From Spyradocola merdavium (GTDB lineage: Bacteria > Bacillota > Clostridia > Christensenellales > UBA1750): DNA of 16,327 nucleotides. Below are positions 9,082 through 15,260 of this stretch, in pieces. The notes beneath the pieces were generated by a model that had not been told where the DNA came from, did not search any database, and saw only the letters and a list, made by a program, of their open reading frames with translations. Both the position numbers and the translations under genes were made by a program. Location of the stretch: NCBI GenBank assembly GCA_018711265.1, contig DVIM01000001.1:1-16327 (forward strand), read 5' to 3'. Positions within the stretch are counted from its first letter, which is position 1; every line of letters starts with the position of its first letter.

Positions 9082-9110
9082 TTCCGCCTCCAACATTTGG
9101 GTTTCCATTT

Positions 9111-9119
9111 ATTATACCA
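9111..9119 (-). promoter_or_regulatory. Extended -10 promoter for the HAD-GH32-Nif3 operon
   Basis: On the minus strand TG-G-TATAAT is a perfect extended -10. No good -35 is found at 16-18 bp. It supports a start at 9081 for the HAD gene, with a short leader of about 23 nt. Confidence 0.75.
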
Positions 9120-9246
9120 TGGCGTCCATTGCTTTGACAGCCAACCGTTAACACCCAAGATCGTATTTTTCAGCATTTTAACAAACGAAAATATTTTTTG
9201 TACAAACCCTGTTGCTTTTTTGAACAAAGTCGTTTATAATAAGGGC
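9120..9246. other. AT-rich divergent promoter region
   Basis: The spacer between the divergent HAD operon and the zinc-ribbon transcript is clearly richer in A and T than the rest of the window. It holds an isolated TTGACA at 9134-9139 with no matching -10, T- and A-runs near 9165-9220, and the plus-strand promoter at 9212-9240. No gene is present. Confidence 0.6.
9212..9240 (+). promoter_or_regulatory. Promoter of the leader RNA / zinc-ribbon gene
   Basis: TATAAT at 9235-9240 is preceded 17 bp upstream by TTGCTT (9212-9217), a half-matching -35. The surrounding A/T-rich tract may act as an UP-like element. The expected transcription start is near 9247. Confidence 0.7.
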
Positions 9247-9480
9247 AGTTGCTTGATCCGAGGCAAGGTCTGTGGTTGAAAGTCGATGCCAGACGCGGGC
9301 GAAGCGATCCACATAAGTCGGCAAAATGCCGATGAACATGGCGCGTCCTAGGAGTAAGTCCAACCGGAGCAATCCGAGAGGGGTAGTAGTGGGGACGGAG
9401 ACACCGTTAGGAGCGAACCTTCCAGTTGGCGAGTGTGGGGGCAAAAACCAGGTCAGCTTACCAAAAAACAGGCACAACAA
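9247..9480 (+). ncRNA. Candidate structured leader RNA, class not identified
   Basis: About 255 nt separate the promoter from the zinc-ribbon start codon with no usable frame. Local helices seen: GTCTG/CAGAC (9268-9272 with 9290-9294), an alternative TGTGG/CCACA (9271-9275 with 9309-9313), TCGGCA/TGCCGA (9318-9323 with 9327-9332), CGGA-GCAA-TCCG with a GNRA tetraloop (9365-9376), ACGG/CCGT (9395-9398 with 9404-9407), and a longer-range CCAAC/GTTGG (9360-9364 with 9425-9429) enclosing the last two. Joining segments are purine-rich (GAAAG, GGAGTAAG, TAGTAGTGGGGA, TTAGGAGCGAA), as in compact ncRNAs and riboswitches. No internal terminator is evident. I do not recognise the class with certainty. 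Clostridial leader RNAs such as raiA are of similar length, but I cannot match the consensus from memory. Confidence 0.6.
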
Positions 9481-9502
9481 TCTATCGGAGGGATACCTTA
9501 CC

Positions 9503-9805
9503 ATGTACGAAGACAAGACTTTGATTTGCAGAGACTGCGGCGCCGAATTCGTCTTCACCGCGGGTGAACAGGCTTTCTACGCTGAAAAGGGCTTCCAGAA
9601 CGAGCCTTCCCGCTGCAAGGCGTGCCGCGATGCTCGCAAGGCCAACGGTGGCGCCCGCCGCGACGATTCTCGCCCCCGCGAGATGTACGATGCGATCTGC
9701 GCAGAGTGCGGCAAGCCCACCAAGATCCCCTTCATTCCCAAGAATGATCGTCCCGTCTACTGCAGCGAGTGCTACCAGGCTCGCAGAGAAAGAGGCGAAA
9801 GGTAA
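9503..9805 (+). CDS. Small double zinc-ribbon protein (zf-trcl / CxxC-x17-CxxC type)
   Basis: A 100-residue protein with four CxxC knuckles in two ribbons. The first has CRDC (residues 9-12) and CKAC (38-41), with the family stretch FVFTAGEQAFYAEKGFQNEP between them. The second has CAEC and CSEC around KPTKIPFIPKNDRPVY. This matches the small 'probable zinc-ribbon' family widespread in Clostridia. Its role is unknown; binding to nucleic acid or the ribosome is possible given the basic arginine-rich tail. GGAGGG lies 10 nt before the ATG. A long structured leader precedes it and a strong terminator follows, so it is a single-gene transcript. Codon use differs from neighbours: it uses AGA/AGG and many T-ending codons, unlike the almost uniform CGC/GCG style elsewhere. 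That suggests either strong expression selection or a different origin. Confidence 0.9.
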   Translation: MYEDKTLICRDCGAEFVFTAGEQAFYAEKGFQNEPSRCKACRDARKANGGARRDDSRPREMYDAICAECGKPTKIPFIPKNDRPVYCSECYQARRERGER

Positions 9806-9836
9806 TCCCTGCCGTCAGCCCCTTGACCCAACAATC

Positions 9837-9873
9837 AGCGTCCATTGCGCAAGCAATGGACGCTTGTTTTTTT
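9837..9873 (+). terminator. Rho-independent terminator of the zinc-ribbon gene
   Basis: A perfect 12-bp stem (9837-9848 with 9853-9864) with a GCAA tetraloop, followed by TGTTTTTTT. The T-run reaches the stop codon of the converging minus-strand gene at 9872. There is no T-run on the minus strand, so it is one-directional. Confidence 0.95.
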
Positions 9874-10801
9874 ATGCCTGCGCAGAGTTCGGCGCGTCGG
9901 AGCTGTAGCTGCGGTTGTGGGTCAGGCGCAGCAGGTCCTCGCCGGTCTTGTCCCCCATCCAGATCTCCTGGGCGCAGGACATGTACTCCACCGCGCGGCC
10001 CTGCGCGCGCTCCAGCAGGTCCCAGACGGACTCCTGGCTGGGGGCGCCCGGCGTCCGGTCGTCCTCCCAGGCGACGTGCTTTTCATTCAGAAAGTCGCAG
10101 GCCGGAAGCGCGAGCGGGCTGCAGTGCGAGGTGATGAGGCAGTCCATGTGCAGAACCTTCTCCAGGATGTGCCAAAAGCGCAGTTTCCCGGGCGTCGGGT
10201 GCATCAAGTACCGCTTGGCCCAGCGGACCCGGGCAAACGCCTTGCGGAACTCCCCGGGCGCGATCTTCCTGCCGCCGTACACGCGGCGGATCGCCGTGCG
10301 CAGCAGCTCGTCGATCTCCTCCTCCGCGCGCGGCTCCACCAGGAAGACGCCCAGCTCCATCACCGGCGGCTCCAGGCTCCCCGCCTTGGGATTGTCCTTG
10401 CAGTAGAGCGCGGAGTCGATCGCCTCCTCCAGGTACCCGTGCCCGCCCTCCATGGAGAAGTCGCCGCCCGGCCGGCACTGCCAGCGGACGTAAGGATGGA
10501 TGACCTGGTCCAGGGCGTAGTGACAGAGGAATCCCAGCGCGTACGCGCGCTGCGCCGGCGTGTTCGCCTGGTCCACGAGCTCCCGGACAAAGCGCCCGCA
10601 CCGCTCGTCGTGCAGGCGCGCGCCCAGCTTCTGCACCCCCATGCCGCCGCCCTCAAACCGCCACAGCACGCGGAAAAACATGGGGTCCGGGCCGTTGGAA
10701 CCCACGAGATAGGCCGAGAAATTCTCGTAGACCATGGGGTCCATCGTCATGCTCTGCGCCGCAGCCTTGGCCAAGCGCTCGTGCGCATAAAATTCGGCCA
10801 C
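9872..10801 (-). CDS. Zinc-dependent phospholipase C family protein
   Basis: A 309-residue protein of the zinc-dependent phospholipase C superfamily. The likely metal ligands are spread over short motifs: FYAHERL at the N-terminus (His7), GPDP (Asp39), and the diagnostic helix FLCHYALDQVIHPYV (91-105; His94, Asp98, His102), then GGHGYLEE (His121, Glu125). There is no signal peptide, so the substrate may be intracellular and need not be a phospholipid. I chose the GTG at 10801 because AAGGAGGG ends 7 nt upstream and the protein then begins like its family. The in-frame ATG at 10840 overlaps the -10 box and cannot be the translation start from that promoter. It is a single-gene unit between terminators. 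Confidence 0.85.
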   Translation of the reverse strand: MAEFYAHERLAKAAAQSMTMDPMVYENFSAYLVGSNGPDPMFFRVLWRFEGGGMGVQKLGARLHDERCGRFVRELVDQANTPAQRAYALGFLCHYALDQVIHPYVRWQCRPGGDFSMEGGHGYLEEAIDSALYCKDNPKAGSLEPPVMELGVFLVEPRAEEEIDELLRTAIRRVYGGRKIAPGEFRKAFARVRWAKRYLMHPTPGKLRFWHILEKVLHMDCLITSHCSPLALPACDFLNEKHVAWEDDRTPGAPSQESVWDLLERAQGRAVEYMSCAQEIWMGDKTGEDLLRLTHNRSYSSDAPNSAQA

Positions 10802-10838
10802 GCGTCTTCCCTCCTTTGGGCATCCTGCCACACTACCC

Positions 10839-10847
10839 ATTATAGCA
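10839..10847 (-). promoter_or_regulatory. Extended -10 promoter for the phospholipase C-like gene
   Basis: On the minus strand TG-C-TATAAT is a perfect extended -10 without a recognisable -35. Transcription would start near 10832, leaving a leader of about 30 nt to the GTG at 10801. Confidence 0.75.
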
Positions 10848-10862
10848 CATCGCCGTTCTTTT

Positions 10863-10929
10863 CGCTACGAAAAAACGCCGATCGCGCGGACGGAATCCGT
10901 CCAAGGCCGATCGGCGTTTTTTCGTAGCG
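10863..10929. terminator. Large bidirectional terminator hairpin after the lar operon
   Basis: A perfect 22-bp stem (10863-10884 with 10908-10929) contains A6/T6 tracts and encloses a second small hairpin (GGACGG/CCGTCC, 10887-10901). It lies 4 nt past the stop of the GuaA-like gene and ends the lar operon on the minus strand. The symmetry lets it work in both directions. Confidence 0.9.
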
Positions 10930-10933
10930 GCGC

Positions 10934-12379
10934 TCACTCCCACTCGACGTGCGCCGGGGGAACGGCCGACAGATCGTAGACCACGCGGTAGACGCGGGGC
11001 GTCTCCTTCATGATGCGCTCCGCTGCGCGCTCGAGCACGTCCTGCGGCAGGCGGCGGACGTGGATGGTCCCCTCGCCCGAGGCGTTGACCGCGCGCAGGA
11101 TCACGACATAGCGCGGAACGCCGTCCAGGAACGCGGAGGAGAAGTCCGCAAGGACCGCAAAGGCCTGCGTGGAGGGCTTGTTCTGCCCGGATTCCTCCAG
11201 CGTCTCGCGCAGGATCTCGTCCGCCTGGCGCAGCGCGGCGAGCTTTTCGCCGTCCACGGCGCCCATGCAGCGCAGCGCGATGCCCGCGCTGGGGTAGTGC
11301 TGGCGCTTGACCACGGTCTCCGGCACGCCCAGGAGCCCCGCGATCTGCCGGACCTCGTCCTTGAACAGCAGGCGCAGCGGCTCGATCACCGGGATGTCCC
11401 CGGCCAGGCGCCCGTGGTCCTCGCCGCCCAGCAGCTCGGTGTAGTTGGTTCCCTTGACCACGACGACGTGCCCGCCCAGGCGCGCGACCTCGTCGGAGAT
11501 GCGGTCCGCGATGAACTGCTCCACGGCCTGCCGCTTCTGGTTGGGCGTCACGCAGTTGCGCAGCTGCTCCATCACGCGGCCCTGCGCCTGGATGAGCCGG
11601 TAGTCCAGGCCCAGCTCCCCGCCCAGGACCTGCTGGATGCACTCCAGCTCGCCCTTGCGCCCCAGCCCCTTCTCGATCACGAGGCAGTGCAGCCGGTCCC
11701 CCACCGCGCGCTTGGCCAGGCACGCCGCGGCCGTGCTGTCCACGCCGCCCGAGAGCACGCAGACCGCCTGCCCGTCGCCCACGGCGTCGCGGATCCTGGT
11801 CACGGCCTGGTCGATGTAGCCCTCAAACGTATAGTTGGGCTGGAGGCCCAGCACGTTCCAGAGGAAGTTGCCGATGATCTCGCTGGCCTCGACGTCGTGC
11901 GCCTCGGGCATGAACTGGAAGCCCGTGCAGCGCCCTTGCGCGTCGTCAAAGCCCAGCGTCACGCCCTCGGCGACGCTCAGCGTGCGGCAGCCCTGCGGAA
12001 GGCTCAGGTACTCCGCGCTCTGCAGCATGCGCATGCCCCCTTCGACGTCCCGGCACACGCCCAGGTTCGCAAAGTGCACGTCCCGCAGCTGGTTCGTCAC
12101 CGCATGTCCCGTGACCTGGCCGCCCAGCTCCTCGCAGAGGCGCGCCGCCGGGTCGCCAAAGGCCAGGATGGGCAGCTGCCGGTCCAGCAGCTTGCGCAGG
12201 CAGGGGCGCGCGTATTCGCTCGGCCCGCCGATGACCACCACGCCCTTCGCCTCCTCGGGCACGTCCAGGCGCGCCGCATCCGTCATCGTGCAGAAAACGC
12301 CCGCGCTGCGGATGCCCTTGACCATGGAGAGCCCCTCGCTCCCGCCCGTGTTCACCACCAATACCAGCCGCTGCATCAT
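10934..12379 (-). CDS. guaA: GMP synthase-like protein with degenerate glutaminase domain
   Basis: A 481-residue protein with the GuaA order: class I amidotransferase domain (1-180), ATP-pyrophosphatase domain with P-loop LSGGVDS (209-215), and C-terminal dimerisation domain ending PPAHVEWE, like PPATIEWE of GuaA. GMP synthase makes GMP from XMP, ATP and glutamine. Here the glutaminase triad is broken: the GICYG nucleophile elbow is AFGDP (Cys to Gly75), and FHPE is FMPE (His to Met157), with Glu159 kept. The IKSHHNVGG lid region that covers XMP is about 16 residues shorter and lacks the motif. RHPFPGPGL has become KRQHYPSAGI. It could be an ammonia-dependent GMP synthase or a relative with another substrate (inference). 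It starts 4 nt after larC within the lar operon, with AAGGAGG upstream, so its role is plausibly tied to NPN cofactor synthesis. The symbol denotes family only. Confidence 0.8.
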   Translation of the reverse strand: MMQRLVLVVNTGGSEGLSMVKGIRSAGVFCTMTDAARLDVPEEAKGVVVIGGPSEYARPCLRKLLDRQLPILAFGDPAARLCEELGGQVTGHAVTNQLRDVHFANLGVCRDVEGGMRMLQSAEYLSLPQGCRTLSVAEGVTLGFDDAQGRCTGFQFMPEAHDVEASEIIGNFLWNVLGLQPNYTFEGYIDQAVTRIRDAVGDGQAVCVLSGGVDSTAAACLAKRAVGDRLHCLVIEKGLGRKGELECIQQVLGGELGLDYRLIQAQGRVMEQLRNCVTPNQKRQAVEQFIADRISDEVARLGGHVVVVKGTNYTELLGGEDHGRLAGDIPVIEPLRLLFKDEVRQIAGLLGVPETVVKRQHYPSAGIALRCMGAVDGEKLAALRQADEILRETLEESGQNKPSTQAFAVLADFSSAFLDGVPRYVVILRAVNASGEGTIHVRRLPQDVLERAAERIMKETPRVYRVVYDLSAVPPAHVEWE

Positions 12380-12383
12380 GCCG

Positions 12384-12830
12384 CTATTCCTCCTTTTTCC
12401 GCTCTCGATAGGCCTGCATCGCGGCCTCGTACACCGCAAGATAGGGCGCGCCCGCCTCCCGGGCGAGGGCAGCCACCTGCTCGTACTCCGGGCAGGCGCG
12501 GCCCGTATCCCGCGCAACCTTCATGTCGATGGGACCATAGGGCGTCTGCACCCGCACAAACTCCCTCTCCTGCACCATGCGCCGCATCCGCGCAAGGCGA
12601 ACCCCCAAGGTGCTGGACTCCGCAAGGAGCAGCCGTCCCATGCGCTCCTCGTCCTCCACGCGGGAGACCACCTGCACCATCACGCCCGGACGGCTCTTCT
12701 TCATCGTCATGGGCAGGAAGGCGACGTCCAGCGCGCCCGCGCCCATCAACCGCTCCAGGAGGTAGCCGAAGGCCTCTCCCGGCATGTCGTCGATGTTCGC
12801 GGTCAGCACCGTCACCTCGGGGGCTACGCT
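12384..12830 (-). CDS. larC2: LarC C-terminal part (larC2), reached by -1 frameshift
   Basis: These 148 residues form the C-terminal half of LarC, the CTP-dependent nickel insertase of NPN cofactor synthesis. They include the conserved stretches TANIDDMPGEAFGYLLERL, VAFLPMTMKKSRPG and SSTLGVR. The frame is -1 relative to larC1 and continues directly from the A7 slip. No start codon with a convincing ribosome site opens this frame, so it is best read as the second half of a 422-residue fusion covering 12384-13651. It ends 4 nt before the GuaA-like start. Confidence 0.85.
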   Translation of the reverse strand, partial: SVAPEVTVLTANIDDMPGEAFGYLLERLMGAGALDVAFLPMTMKKSRPGVMVQVVSRVEDEERMGRLLLAESSTLGVRLARMRRMVQEREFVRVQTPYGPIDMKVARDTGRACPEYEQVAALAREAGAPYLAVYEAAMQAYRERKKEE

Positions 12831-12838
12831 TTTTTTGA
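12824..12838 (-). promoter_or_regulatory. Probable programmed -1 ribosomal frameshift site in larC
   Basis: The slippery heptamer A-AAA-AAA (12836-12830) sits in the zero frame as TCA-AAA-AAA-GCG-TAG. A -1 slip gives ESKK then SVAPEV and opens the larC2 frame. A weak downstream helix is possible (TAGCC at 12826-12822 with GGCTA at 12767-12763, plus GAGG/CTTC). A stimulatory structure is not proven. Confidence 0.8.
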
Positions 12839-13651
12839 CTCGTGTCCCACGATCACGCGCAGGGCGTTGAGCGTCTCCATCTCGCGCTGGCCCGCGCCGT
12901 AGCCGATGGCGTCCACCTCCAGAACCGGCATGCGCCCGAACTCCTCGCTCAGCGTCGCGGCGATGGCCGCGCCCGTGGGCGTGCAGAGCTCCCCGCGGCC
13001 CGGACCCATGAACCAGGGCTTGCCGCGCAGGATCTCCGCAACCGCCGGCGCCGGCACGGGGAAGAGCCCGTGCGCGCACTGCACGTACCCCGATCCCACG
13101 TTGATGCGGGAGCAGAGGATGCGGTCCGGCTTGAGCTGGTGGACCAGGATCGCGGCGCCGACCACATCCACAATGGCGTCGATGGCGCCGACCTCGTGGA
13201 AGTGCACCTCGTCCACGGTCGTGCCGTGCATCTTGGCCTCCGCCTCGGCCAGCGTGCGGAAGATGCGCCGCGCCGTCTCCTTGACCTCCTCCTCCAGGGT
13301 GCTGCCGTCGATCACCGCCAGCACGTCGTGCAGGCCGCGGTGCACGTGCTCGTGGCCGTGGTCGTGCTCGTGGTCATGATCGTGACCGTGGTCATGGCTG
13401 TGCTCGTGGTCATGGTCATGGCCGTGGTCGTGCTCGTGGTCGCCGTGCACGTGGTCCGTCGCGACGTCCACGTGCGTGCACATCACGCCGTTTTTGAGGG
13501 CCTTGTGGATGTGCAGGTGGAAGGCGTCGCCCAGGCCGAGCTTGGCCAGGTCCCGCTTCAGGGCCTCGGCGTCGCCGCCCGCGTCGAGCAGCGCGCCCAT
13601 GGTCATGTCTCCACTGATGCCGGAGAAGCAGTCCAAATAGAGAATTTTCAT
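12824..13651 (-). CDS. larC1: LarC N-terminal part (larC1), nickel-pincer cofactor nickel insertase
   Basis: LarC inserts nickel into the dithiolated pyridinium mononucleotide in a CTP-dependent reaction, the last step of NPN cofactor synthesis. This frame gives 275 residues: the typical start MKILYLDCFSGISGDM, a His-rich insert (67-104, His at every second residue from 72 to 104), then VDEVHFHEVGAIDAIVDVVG (146-165) and the CTPTGAAI segment (223-230). It stops at a TAG (12826-12824) two codons after an A7 run. Slipping back one base joins it to larC2. LarC is known to be made by programmed frameshifting in Lactobacillus plantarum. The zero-frame product may be a separate short form. It begins 26 nt after larB, with GAGGAAA upstream. 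Confidence 0.93.
   Translation of the reverse strand: MKILYLDCFSGISGDMTMGALLDAGGDAEALKRDLAKLGLGDAFHLHIHKALKNGVMCTHVDVATDHVHGDHEHDHGHDHDHEHSHDHGHDHDHEHDHGHEHVHRGLHDVLAVIDGSTLEEEVKETARRIFRTLAEAEAKMHGTTVDEVHFHEVGAIDAIVDVVGAAILVHQLKPDRILCSRINVGSGYVQCAHGLFPVPAPAVAEILRGKPWFMGPGRGELCTPTGAAIAATLSEEFGRMPVLEVDAIGYGAGQREMETLNALRVIVGHESKKA
13336..13452 (-). repeat. His-Asp/Glu codon repeat inside larC1
   Basis: Repeated GTGGTCATG/GTGGTCGTG-type DNA encodes the alternating His array of LarC (residues 67-104, pattern HDHGHDHDHEH). The unit is imperfect and purely coding. It is a probable nickel-binding or storage segment and could vary in length between strains. Confidence 0.85.
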
Positions 13652-13677
13652 ATTTGTTTTCCTCGCTGTCCTGATTT

Positions 13678-14442
13678 TTATACATTTCCCGGGACGAAAC
13701 CGGTGTGATTGATCTGGGAGGCGATGTAGCCCGCGCCAAAGCCGTTGTCGATGTTGACGACGGAGATGCCGCTGGCGCAGGAGTTGAGCATCGTGAGCAG
13801 CGCGGAGAGCCCGCCGAAGTTCGCGCCGTAGCCGACGGAGGTCGGCACCGCGATGACCGGCCGGTCCACGAGCCCGCCCACGACCGAGGGCAGCGCGCCC
13901 TCCATGCCCGCGACGACCACCAGCGCATTGGCGCGCATGAGCGTTTCCGCGCTGGCGAGCAGGCGGTGCAGGCCCGCCACGCCCGCGTCGTAGACGCGGT
14001 CCACGCGGTTGCCCAGGACCTCGGCGGTGATGGCCGCCTCCTCGGCGACGGGCAGGTCGCTCGTCCCCGCGGTGACGACGCAGATGTGCGTCTCCGGCAT
14101 GGCCACGGGCTGCCGCCGCACCACGACGATCCGCGCCGCCTCGTGATACTCCACGTCCTCGTCCAGGTCGCGCACGGCCGCATAGTGCTCGGGCCGCACG
14201 CGCGTGAGCAGGATGTTCTCCGCGCCGCGGCGGAGCATGGCCTGCGCGATGCCGCGCGTCTGCTCCGCGGTCTTGCCCGCGCAGTAGATGACCTCGGCCA
14301 CGCCCTGGCGCAGGGCGCGGTGGTGGTCCACGCGCGCGTATCCCAGGTCCTCAAAGGGCTCCAGCCGCATCTGGATGATCGCGTCCTCCACGCTCATCTC
14401 GCCCGCGCGGACCTTGCCCAAAATCTCTCGAATTTCCATCAT
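13678..14442 (-). CDS. larB: LarB, pyridinium-3,5-biscarboxylic acid mononucleotide synthase
   Basis: LarB carboxylates the pyridinium ring of nicotinic acid adenine dinucleotide and releases AMP, giving the first committed NPN intermediate. The 254-residue protein has the family's PurE-like C-terminal domain with TAGTSDLPVAEEAA (124-137), YDAGVAGLHRLL (151-162), GMEGALPSVVGGL (179-191, likely catalytic Glu181) and LNSCASG (219-225). Cys222 matches the Cys that forms the covalent substrate adduct in characterised LarB. Start and larE stop overlap in ATGATGA. The second ATG (14439) is better spaced from GGGGGAG and would make the catalytic residues 180 and 221, the numbering I recall for the L. 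plantarum enzyme. Second gene of the lar operon. Confidence 0.95.
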   Translation of the reverse strand: MMEIREILGKVRAGEMSVEDAIIQMRLEPFEDLGYARVDHHRALRQGVAEVIYCAGKTAEQTRGIAQAMLRRGAENILLTRVRPEHYAAVRDLDEDVEYHEAARIVVVRRQPVAMPETHICVVTAGTSDLPVAEEAAITAEVLGNRVDRVYDAGVAGLHRLLASAETLMRANALVVVAGMEGALPSVVGGLVDRPVIAVPTSVGYGANFGGLSALLTMLNSCASGISVVNIDNGFGAGYIASQINHTGFVPGNV

Positions 14443-15239
14443 TTCTCCCCCACATGCAGGTTCAGGGAACCCATCTTATACCCGTCCAGGTCCAGGGCCG
14501 CAAAGTCGAATCCGCAGGCGCGGACCGCCTCGGCCACCTCCTGCGCGCGCGCCGCGGCCTCCGGAATCCGGTCCTTGGGCACCTCGATGCGCGCAACGCC
14601 GCCGTGCGCGCGGACGCGGACCTGGGCAAAGCCCAGCGCCATCAGGCGCGTCTCCGCATCGTCGATGCGGCGCATGGTCTCCGCATCCAGCCGCGTGCCA
14701 AAGGGAATGCGCGTGGCCAGGCACGCCAGCGCGGGCTTTTCCGCCGTGGGCAGGCCGCGCGCGGCGGAGAGGCGGCGGATGCACGCCTTGGTAAAGCCCA
14801 GCTCCTTGAGCGGGCTCTGCACGCCCAGCTCCGCGAGGGCGCGCATCCCCGGGCGGTAGTCGCCCACGTCGTCGGCGTTTGTGCCGTCCAGGATCACGCC
14901 GAAGCCGCGCGCCCGGGCCTCCTGCTCCATCCTGGCAAAGAGCGCCCGCTTGCAGATGTAGCAGCGGTCGGGCGGGTTCTCCACAAGGCCCGGCACGTCC
15001 GCGATGTCCATGGGCAAGATCTGGAGCGCTGCGCCCAATTTCGCGGCGTATTCCCGCGCCTCGCTCCCCTCCCGGCGGGAGTGGAGCTGCGCCTGCACGA
15101 GCAGGGGCAGCACGTTCTCCCGGCCCAGGGCCTCCAGCGCGACAGAGAGCAAATACGTTGAATCCACCCCGCCGGAGAAGGCCAGCGCGACGCGGCCCTT
15201 TTCCTTCAGCCATGCGAGGAGTCGTCTTTCTTCGTCCAC
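14439..15239 (-). CDS. larE: LarE, ATP-dependent sulfur transferase for NPN cofactor
   Basis: LarE adenylates and then thiolates the two carboxylates of the LarB product. The 266-residue protein starts with a PP-loop ATP-pyrophosphatase domain, FSGGVDS (21-27), and has DGTNADD (118-124) and SPLKELGFTK (142-151). Cys173 in ALACLATRIPFG fits the position of the sacrificial sulfur-donor Cys176 of L. plantarum. Cys93 and Cys96 in DRCYICK add a CxxC. LarE proteins with three such cysteines are reported to bind a 4Fe-4S cluster and work catalytically, so this one may be of that kind (inference). I used the GTG at 15239, preceded 8 nt upstream by AAAGGAGGA. First gene of the lar operon, overlapping larB by 4 nt. 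Confidence 0.95.
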   Translation of the reverse strand: MDEERRLLAWLKEKGRVALAFSGGVDSTYLLSVALEALGRENVLPLLVQAQLHSRREGSEAREYAAKLGAALQILPMDIADVPGLVENPPDRCYICKRALFARMEQEARARGFGVILDGTNADDVGDYRPGMRALAELGVQSPLKELGFTKACIRRLSAARGLPTAEKPALACLATRIPFGTRLDAETMRRIDDAETRLMALGFAQVRVRAHGGVARIEVPKDRIPEAAARAQEVAEAVRACGFDFAALDLDGYKMGSLNLHVGEK

Positions 15240-15260
15240 CGCAAGTCCTCCTTTGCGATC

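Noticed and set aside
9082..9108. Upstream ATG at 9108 as start of the HAD gene
   Set aside because: It lies at or before the transcription start implied by TATAAT at 9116-9111. The ATG at 9081 has GGAGG at good spacing and begins directly with the HAD motif.
9247..9480. Leader as tmRNA, RNase P RNA or SRP RNA
   Set aside because: The hallmark sequences of these RNAs (such as a CCA-ending acceptor and tag frame, or the GGTG/GGAGACC-type SRP core) were not found.
9178..9558. 126-residue minus-strand frame across the leader RNA
   Set aside because: No ribosome site or similarity. It is antisense to the leader and the zinc-ribbon start.
10802..10840. Upstream ATG at 10840 as start of the phospholipase C-like gene
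   Set aside because: It overlaps the -10 box. The GTG at 10801 has a strong ribosome site.
10949..12838. 629-residue plus-strand frame opposite the GuaA-like and larC2 genes
   Set aside because: No recognisable domain and no ribosome site. It mirrors the codon bias of the minus-strand genes.
13336..13452. Short repeats resembling a CRISPR or minisatellite
   Set aside because: No spacers of constant length. The repeats are in frame and encode the His-rich insert of LarC.
12384..13651. larC as a disrupted pseudogene
   Set aside because: The break sits exactly on an in-phase A7 slippery run, both halves are conserved and LarC frameshifting is known. A sequencing error remains possible but is less likely.
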